Assembly: GCA_964404985.1 (NCBI GenBank)
Contig: CAYOMD010000001.1
Coordinates: 62,001 to 126,000 of the forward strand
Origin: Hankyongella sp964404985
GTDB lineage: Bacteria; Pseudomonadota; Alphaproteobacteria; Sphingomonadales; Sphingomonadaceae
Length of the DNA: 64,000 bases
Reading direction: 5' to 3'
This document shows, piece by piece, positions 58,762 through 64,000 of the stretch (position 1 is its first letter; the number at the start of each line of letters is the position of its first letter). The position numbers were made by a program, and so were the translations under genes. Below the pieces are notes generated by a model. The model saw only the letters and a list, made by a program, of their open reading frames with translations. It had not been told where the DNA came from and made no database searches.

Positions 58762-59716
58762 AGCAGGTGGACCCGCCAAGGACGCAGAAGCGCGCGCAGT
58801 GCGGATGGTTGAGCTGCACGCTGCGGCTTGCCTCAGCCAGTGTCCCGCCCATGTCGAAATCCGGCTGATAGGGCAGCAACGTGCAGGCGGCAACGCGGGG
58901 GGCGTCCTCTCCCTTGCGCTTCACCACCATCCGGCTCGATGCGCACATCATGCTGGCCGGATCAATGTTCAGGGTCGTCCAGCAGCCGGTTGAAATCTCG
59001 GCGATGTCTGCTGTCTCATCCAGTTCCGGAAACAGGACCAGATGCGTAGGGTCGTCGGCATCAATGGCAAGACCATGGTCCGCAAACAGCTGGCGGTAGC
59101 CTTCCCGCGCGACAGCTTCCGGTTCGTCCCCCAGATGCCGTCCGGCGACAGCGATCCTGAACCCGTTTTGCGAAAGCCACACCAGCCCGGCAATCGCCTT
59201 GTCCCAGCTCCCGGGCCCGCGCTCGGCGACATGGATCGCCTTGGTATAGTGGTCGAGGCTGACCCGGATGGTCAGCCGATCACGCGCGGGCAGGGCCAGC
59301 AGCTGGCGCTCGAACCGTCGCATCGGCCGCATGGCATTGGAGAGCACCAGAACATCAAAGCCGCGTGTCAGGCACTGGTGCAGAATTGGCATAATATCGG
59401 GATTCATGAACGGCTCGCCGCCGGTGAAGGCAATTGTCTGCGTCGGCAATCCGTCTGCGGCTATTTCATCCAGATAGCGGGAGACCTCATCAAGGCGTAT
59501 GTAGACAAGGGCATCATTGGTGGGCGAGCTTTCGATGTAACAACTCTTGCAGGCAAGGTTGCACAGCGTGCCGGTATTGAACCAGAGCGTTGACAGTCCC
59601 GTCCAGGCGACTGCGGCGCGTTCCTCACCCCTGGCGGTTTTCCGCGGATCAGCAAATTTCTGGGCTGGAAGCAGGCTTATATCCTGCAACGCGAAGGGGG
59701 ATGACAGGGAGACCAT
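58754..59716 (-). CDS. Radical SAM protein
   Basis: 320 residues. The cluster motif CNLACKSC (Cys 52, 56, 59) is followed by GGEP (99-102). The C-terminal part has further cysteines (GCWTTL, MMCASS, AACTLL, HPHCARFC, GGSTC), as in SPASM-like or auxiliary-cluster proteins. The flanking sequence is not the CxxCHV type of ArsS. It is divergent from the arsM gene across a palindromic operator, suggesting co-regulation. Product unknown; generation of a 5'-deoxyadenosyl-arsenical is an inference. Confidence 0.9.
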   Translation of the reverse strand: MVSLSSPFALQDISLLPAQKFADPRKTARGEERAAVAWTGLSTLWFNTGTLCNLACKSCYIESSPTNDALVYIRLDEVSRYLDEIAADGLPTQTIAFTGGEPFMNPDIMPILHQCLTRGFDVLVLSNAMRPMRRFERQLLALPARDRLTIRVSLDHYTKAIHVAERGPGSWDKAIAGLVWLSQNGFRIAVAGRHLGDEPEAVAREGYRQLFADHGLAIDADDPTHLVLFPELDETADIAEISTGCWTTLNIDPASMMCASSRMVVKRKGEDAPRVAACTLLPYQPDFDMGGTLAEASRSVQLNHPHCARFCVLGGSTCSK

Positions 59717-59744
59717 GGTACGGCTTCGACCCCGTATGCTAAAA

Positions 59745-59776
59745 GGTTACACGATCAAGGCCAAGCCCGTGTAACC
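59745..59776. promoter_or_regulatory. Inverted repeat in the rSAM/arsM divergent promoter
   Basis: GGTTACACG (59745-59753) and CGTGTAACC (59768-59776) are a perfect nine-base inverted repeat with a 14-base spacer, centred between the divergent radical SAM and arsM genes (starts 59716 and 59835). It is a likely operator controlling both. A GGTTACGC sequence also occurs near 57001, ahead of mtnP. No regulator is in the window. Confidence 0.5.
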
Positions 59777-59834
59777 TGGGCACCTGATCGCACGTACTGT
59801 TGATCTGGGTATCGGCTGGTCATGGGGTACAGCA

Positions 59835-60881
59835 ATGAAAATCGAGAATAGCCGCAAATACTACGGCGAAGTGCTTCAGGGCTCCGGCGACCTCCTGACG
59901 GACGCATGCACCATGGCCGATACGCCGCCACTGCATGTTCGCCGCGCGCTCGCCAATGTGCATGATGCGGTCAAGGCCCGCTATTATGGATGCGGCCTCG
60001 TTGCCCCGTCTGCGATTGCCGGGGCGCGGGTGCTCGATCTGGGGTCCGGCTCGGGGCAGGACGCCTATGTACTGGCACAACTGGTGGGCGAGAGTGGCGA
60101 GGTCGTCGGGGTTGACACCACGCCCGAGCAGCTCGACGTCGCCCGCGCCCATGCGGAATGGCACCGGGAGCGCTTTGGCTATGCCAGAAGCAATGTTCGG
60201 TTCATCGAGGGCGATATCGAGAAACTGGATACACTGGATCTGGAGCCAGCCAGCTTCGATGTCATTGTCTCCAACTGTGTCATCAATCTGGTTGCCGACA
60301 AGGCGGCGGTTTTCGCAGCAGCCCACCGGCTGCTGAAGCCCGGCGGAGAAATGTATTTTTCCGACGTTTATTCGGATCGCCGCGTTCCCGGGCACCTGCT
60401 GTCCGATCCGGTCCTGCACGGTGAATGCCTGTCCGGTGCCCTCTACTGGGGCGACTTCCGGCGCATGGCCAAGGCCGCCGGCTTCGACGATCCGCGCCTT
60501 GTCAAGGATCGTCCGCTCGGCATCGGCGACCCGGACATTGCCGGCAAGCTGGACGGTATCCGCTTCTTCTCCGCCACCTACCGCCTGTTCAAGCTGGAAG
60601 GGCTTGAGCCGGAATGCGAGGACTATGGTCAGGCGGTTGTTTATCGCGGCGACATTGCCGGCGAAGAACGGGTCTTTACCCTCGACAAGCATCACAGGAT
60701 CGAAGCAGGCCGGGTTTTCCTGCTGTGCGGCAACAGCTGGAAGATGCTCTCGGAGACCCGCTTTGCACCGCATTTCGACTTCATCGGCGATTTCAGCCGC
60801 CATTACGGCGTGTTCGCCGGGTGCGGTGGTGGCCTGCCGTTTGACGATACCCAGGCACCTCAGACAGCAGCCTGCTGCTGA
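59835..60881 (+). CDS. arsM: ArsM-type arsenite methyltransferase
   Basis: 348 residues. Strong ArsM match: YYGEVLQGSGDLLTDAC, ARYYGCGLVAP, motif I LDLGSGSGQDAY, GVDTTPEQL and SNCVINL. The three arsenite-binding cysteines of the family are present at 25, 148 and 198, and Cys 53 also. The C-terminus ends in Cys-Cys. It methylates As(III) with SAM, here perhaps the entry step of an arsenosugar route. It starts the operon with the epimerase nine bases on. Confidence 0.95.
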   Translation: MKIENSRKYYGEVLQGSGDLLTDACTMADTPPLHVRRALANVHDAVKARYYGCGLVAPSAIAGARVLDLGSGSGQDAYVLAQLVGESGEVVGVDTTPEQLDVARAHAEWHRERFGYARSNVRFIEGDIEKLDTLDLEPASFDVIVSNCVINLVADKAAVFAAAHRLLKPGGEMYFSDVYSDRRVPGHLLSDPVLHGECLSGALYWGDFRRMAKAAGFDDPRLVKDRPLGIGDPDIAGKLDGIRFFSATYRLFKLEGLEPECEDYGQAVVYRGDIAGEERVFTLDKHHRIEAGRVFLLCGNSWKMLSETRFAPHFDFIGDFSRHYGVFAGCGGGLPFDDTQAPQTAACC

Positions 60882-60890
60882 CGTGGCGGC

Positions 60891-61922
60891 ATGAACGTTT
60901 TGCTCACGGGTGCTGCCGGCTTGCTCGGGGGTGCGGTTGCGGCCAGCCTGATGCAGGCGGGGCACACGGTCTTCGGTCTTGTCCACCGGGCAACACAGAT
61001 CTGCGGCAATGACGGCAAATCCCTGGCGGCGTTACCCTTTGAAGGATCGGAGCCCCTCGCGGGCACGCTCACACTCCTGCATGGCGACGTGCGGCACGAT
61101 GACCTTGGCCTCGGCCAGACGACCCTGCAGTGGCTCAGCCGCAGGATCGATGTTGTCGTCCACTGCGCAGCCCTGGTGAAATTCGAGGCGGACTTAGCGG
61201 CACTGGCAGCGGTGAATGTCGACGGGACCTGCACCGTCGCGCGTCTGTTTTCGCATGCGCGCTTCATTCATGTCAGCACGGCGTATGTCTGCGGCCTCAA
61301 AAATGGCCCTATTGCTGAGCAGCCATGCGATACACGCGGCGAATTCGGCAACGCCTATGAGCAGTCGAAAGCGCAATCCGAGGCAGCGCTGCTCCAGCTT
61401 CGGCCGGACGCGACAATCGCCCGCCCCAGCATCATTATCGGCGAGGCCGCCAGCGGCCGTATCCAGAAATTCGACACCATCTACCGCGCCTTCAAGTTCA
61501 TCGCGGAGGGCAGGATCAGGGCTGTGACCGTCACGCCGTCCGCAACCCTCAATTTCGTGCCGATCGATCATGTCGTTGCCGGGCTGTGCGACCTGGTCGA
61601 CAGGGCTACGGCCAGGGGGCGCATTGTTCATCTGGCGGCACGACAGGCCGTGCCGGCGGCGTACTTCCTGGGCCTCATCGCGCGCATACCCGGCTTGTGC
61701 AGCCCCGCTATAGCGTGCCCCGGCGGCGATGACCCTGACCGGCGGCTGGGGATCGCCGAGCGACTTGCCCAGCCATACTGGAGCTATTTTCAGCGGTCCC
61801 CGGCATTCGAGACAACGGCACTGGCGCAGATATCAGGACGCCCTGCGCCACTCTTGGATGATGCGGCCTTCATCCGGCACATCGGCTATTGCGTGGAAGC
61901 TGGCTTCATCCGCCCGGATTAG
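60891..61922 (+). CDS. NAD-dependent epimerase / extended SDR reductase
   Basis: 343 residues. Nucleotide loop TGAAGLLGG, then VDVVVHCAALVKFEADL, catalytic Ser-Thr-Tyr (HVSTAYVC) and YEQSKAQSEA (YxxxK). The extended-SDR layout and central insertion are like the NAD-binding-4 / thioester reductase or fatty acyl reductase group. In this cluster it might modify a sugar or reduce an acyl group. It is cotranscribed with arsM. Confidence 0.85.
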   Translation: MNVLLTGAAGLLGGAVAASLMQAGHTVFGLVHRATQICGNDGKSLAALPFEGSEPLAGTLTLLHGDVRHDDLGLGQTTLQWLSRRIDVVVHCAALVKFEADLAALAAVNVDGTCTVARLFSHARFIHVSTAYVCGLKNGPIAEQPCDTRGEFGNAYEQSKAQSEAALLQLRPDATIARPSIIIGEAASGRIQKFDTIYRAFKFIAEGRIRAVTVTPSATLNFVPIDHVVAGLCDLVDRATARGRIVHLAARQAVPAAYFLGLIARIPGLCSPAIACPGGDDPDRRLGIAERLAQPYWSYFQRSPAFETTALAQISGRPAPLLDDAAFIRHIGYCVEAGFIRPD

Positions 61923-61983
61923 GGCAGGATGACATGACATTGAGCCGCTCGCCTGGGGGTCGTCATGGCCTATCGCACACCGC

Positions 61984-62712
61984 TCAACGGATATCCGGAT
62001 AGTGGTCCGCGAGCCGTTCGCGTGCGCCCAGCGCCCACATCATGCCGACCTTGAAATAAATCCAGTTGGCGCGCCAGCGCCCCCAGGCAACGATACGGCG
62101 ATCTGACGTCCAGACCCAGCGGGGCACCATGCGGATGCGGCCAAACCGGGCAAGCTTTATGCACAGGTCTGCTTCCTCCATCACCACTACGCGCTCGTCG
62201 CAGCCGCCGATGGCGAGGAACTGTGCTTTCCGGAAGAACATCGCGTGATCGCCAAACAACAGCCGCACACCCCGGACAAACAGGTGCGGCCGCATGAGGA
62301 GTGGCGCGTACCAGGTCTTGATCCAGTTGTGGAAGGTGGAGCCCCAGCGTGTCCCCTGTGGCCCGGCGATCCGCGGCATGAAGCTGGCCAGCGCGATCCG
62401 GGTGTCGGCCATCGTCGCGCGAATGACGCTGACGCCATCCGCGGGCAGGACGGAGTCAGCGTGGAGGACGCAGACCACGTCGCCTTGCGCCAATCTGACC
62501 CCATGGTTGATCTGGGCACCGCGGCCTTTGCGCGGTGCATGCACAACCGTGAGCCCGGCAGCAGTGGCGATTGCGACGGTGCGATCATCGCTGCCGCCAT
62601 CGACAAGCAGGATTTCATCAGGCTGGGGCGACAGGCGCGCAAGGGCTGCCAGGGTCTCGGGCAGTGCCTTTTCCTCGTTGTAGGTCGGCATGAGGATGGT
62701 GACACGGATCAT
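61984..62712 (-). CDS. TIGR04283-type arsenosugar glycosyltransferase
   Basis: 242-residue family 2 glycosyltransferase. TLMPTYNEE-like start, VDGGSDDRT, and the TIGR04283 marks GRGAQINHGVRLAQGDVV, LHADSVLP, FGDHAMFFRK and TSDRRIVAWGRW. The family recurs beside arsenosugar genes. It overlaps the next gene on this strand by four bases (ATGA). Confidence 0.9.
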   Translation of the reverse strand: MIRVTILMPTYNEEKALPETLAALARLSPQPDEILLVDGGSDDRTVAIATAAGLTVVHAPRKGRGAQINHGVRLAQGDVVCVLHADSVLPADGVSVIRATMADTRIALASFMPRIAGPQGTRWGSTFHNWIKTWYAPLLMRPHLFVRGVRLLFGDHAMFFRKAQFLAIGGCDERVVVMEEADLCIKLARFGRIRMVPRWVWTSDRRIVAWGRWRANWIYFKVGMMWALGARERLADHYPDIR

Positions 62713-63293
62713 GCAGCGAGCCCTGGCCAGCGCTGCAGATCCTCCGGCCGGTCACAGTCGGACAAGGTCTCGAGCAGCACGGGGTCGATGCCGAGCCGCG
62801 CCAGCCGCGCCAGCGTCTCCGGCAGCACCTGTGCCGTGCTCCACGGCATGTCCGTCAGCAGTTCGGGCAGGGCTTTGCGCATGCCGATAAGATAATAGCC
62901 ACCATCTTCCGCAGGGCCGATGACGGTGTCCCGTGTCCGCAGGGCGGTGATGGCATCCAGGACGTGGCGCGGCGCAAGGTCTGGTGTATCCGCCCCGAAA
63001 AAAATCACCGGCGCAGGCTCAAGGCAGCCAAGCAGTCTGGCCGTCAAATCCCCCGGTGCCTGCTCAACCAGAGTGAGGCCAGGGCCAAGCCAGGCGGCAA
63101 AGTGCTCCCGTTCCGCCCCGGTGCAGGCGATGGTCACGGGGCAGCCGCTCTGGCGTATCACACGCACCGTACGCTCCGTCAGGCGCCGGTGGAGGTCTGC
63201 CGCACCATCCGCCCCGAGCGCCGGGATCAACCGCGTCTTGCACGACCCGGGAGTTGGGTACCGCGCGAACAGGACAAGGCGCGGCGCAGACAT
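62709..63293 (-). CDS. TIGR04282-type (DUF2064) arsenosugar glycosyltransferase
   Basis: About 194 residues from the ATG at 63293; a longer frame lacks support. It has LVLFARYPTPGSCKTRLIPALG, FFGADTPDL and IGPAEDGGYYLIGM. This is the DUF2064/TIGR04282 group, recurrent in arsenosugar loci. It is coupled to the TIGR04283-type gene. Confidence 0.9.
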   Translation of the reverse strand: MSAPRLVLFARYPTPGSCKTRLIPALGADGAADLHRRLTERTVRVIRQSGCPVTIACTGAEREHFAAWLGPGLTLVEQAPGDLTARLLGCLEPAPVIFFGADTPDLAPRHVLDAITALRTRDTVIGPAEDGGYYLIGMRKALPELLTDMPWSTAQVLPETLARLARLGIDPVLLETLSDCDRPEDLQRWPGLAA

Positions 63294-63327
63294 CAGCGGC
63301 AGCGTCCGGGGGCGGGTGGCCGAGGCA

Positions 63328-64000
63328 TCATCCGCGCCGCCAGCTGTGATATCGCGCCAGCCACGGGAATACCCATGCAGGAGCATTGGCTTTCTTCCAT
63401 TTGCCGGCGGCAAATTTATTGGCCTCGTTCATGGTGGGGTAGGCGTGCACCGTGCTCAAAACCTTGTTCAGTCCCAGTCCGTGGCGCATCGCCAGCACAT
63501 ATTCGCCGATGACCTCGCCAGCATTATGCCCGATGATGGTGACGCCCAGAAGAGTGTCCTTGCCCGGGACTGTCAGCAGTTTGACAAACCCCTTGGTCGC
63601 ACTCTCGGTAATCGCACGGTCCAGTTCGTGCAGCGGGAAAATGGTCACATCATGCGGGATGCCCTTCTCCCTCGCTTCCAGCTCGTTCAGGCCAACCCGA
63701 GCGACTTCGGGGTCGATGTAAGTCACCCAGGGGATTACCCGGAAGTCGGCCTTGAACTTCCGCAGCATCCCGAACAGGGCATTGACGCTGGCATACCAGG
63801 CGGTGTGTGCGGCGGTATGCGTGAACTGGTAGGGGCCGGCAACGTCGCCTGCTGCCAGAATGTTGGGGAATTTGGTTTCCAGATAGTCGTTCACGGCCAC
63901 GGTCTTGCCGGTCTCGATGGCGAGCGTTTCCAGGCCGAAGCCCTTGAGCCTGGCACTGCGGCCCACAGCCACCAGGACATCGTCGAAGGCAATGGTCTTT
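63328..64000 (-). CDS. MerA-like FAD-dependent disulfide oxidoreductase, partial
   Basis: Only the C-terminal part of about 224 residues is inside; the start lies beyond the window edge. The reading frame begins mid-protein with FDDVLVAVGRSARLKG, then the FAD site ILAAGDVAGPYQFTHTAAH, and a dimerisation domain with VHAYPTMNEANKF. It is a mercuric reductase or dihydrolipoamide dehydrogenase-like flavoprotein. It precedes the two glycosyltransferases on the same strand. Confidence 0.88.
   Translation of the reverse strand, partial: KTIAFDDVLVAVGRSARLKGFGLETLAIETGKTVAVNDYLETKFPNILAAGDVAGPYQFTHTAAHTAWYASVNALFGMLRKFKADFRVIPWVTYIDPEVARVGLNELEAREKGIPHDVTIFPLHELDRAITESATKGFVKLLTVPGKDTLLGVTIIGHNAGEVIGEYVLAMRHGLGLNKVLSTVHAYPTMNEANKFAAGKWKKANAPAWVFPWLARYHSWRRG

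Overview
This is a gene-dense, high-GC stretch of an alphaproteobacterial chromosome, most likely from the Sphingomonadales. That placement is an inference from gene order: zwf-pgl-edd-glk-eda as one Entner-Doudoroff operon, serC-serA-hisZ-purA, an F0 operon with split b/b' subunits, mutY / DUF721 / DsbA-like / smc, and a bamB-der block. I see no insertion sequence, integrase, phage gene or CRISPR array. Most neighbouring genes overlap by 1-17 bases (ATGA, GTGA, TGATG), which implies translational coupling.

Layout. 1-1.2 kb: an SDR/AhpD-like redox pair behind a palindromic operator. 1.2-6.8 kb: panB, then a YfgM-like protein, bamB, der and a CorA transporter. 6.8-12.3 kb: a B12-type ABC importer (btuF-btuC-btuD, minus strand) divergent from cobT and a phytase/esterase-like secreted protein. 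12.3-18.7 kb: the complete Entner-Doudoroff operon ending in a lipoate-ligase-like protein. 18.7-31.7 kb: a GntR regulator, nitroreductase, POT peptide transporter with two amidohydrolases, an alanine/glycine symporter, glmM-thiD and several envelope or hypothetical proteins. 31.9-38.8 kb: serC (with a candidate structured leader), serA, hisZ, a Cys-rich/hydrolase fusion and purA. 38.9-45 kb: a Uma2 nuclease-fold protein, M14 peptidase, esterase and the F0 ATP synthase operon. 45.2-56.1 kb: smc, a DsbA-like protein, DUF721, mutY, SYLF protein, a tiny entericidin-like lipoprotein, a PPDK with an eroded nucleotide site, mtgA and tRNA-Lys.

The most notable region is 56.1-64 kb. It holds an ArsM-type arsenite methyltransferase, a radical SAM protein, an MTA-phosphorylase-like enzyme, two DUF547 paralogues, an NAD-dependent epimerase/reductase, the two glycosyltransferase families that are recurrent markers of arsenosugar clusters (TIGR04283-like and TIGR04282-like), and a MerA-like flavin oxidoreductase cut by the window end. 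Together they suggest a variant arsenosugar or arsenolipid pathway in which the usual ArsS signature is absent: arsenic would be methylated, attached to a SAM-derived 5'-deoxyadenosyl group, stripped of adenine by the phosphorylase and then glycosylated. This pathway is inference; the individual family calls are strong.

Several families of interspersed palindromic repeats sit in the intergenic gaps, including two REP-like doublets, a double-hairpin element after hisZ, two C/G-rich palindromes and a long inverted repeat before mtgA.
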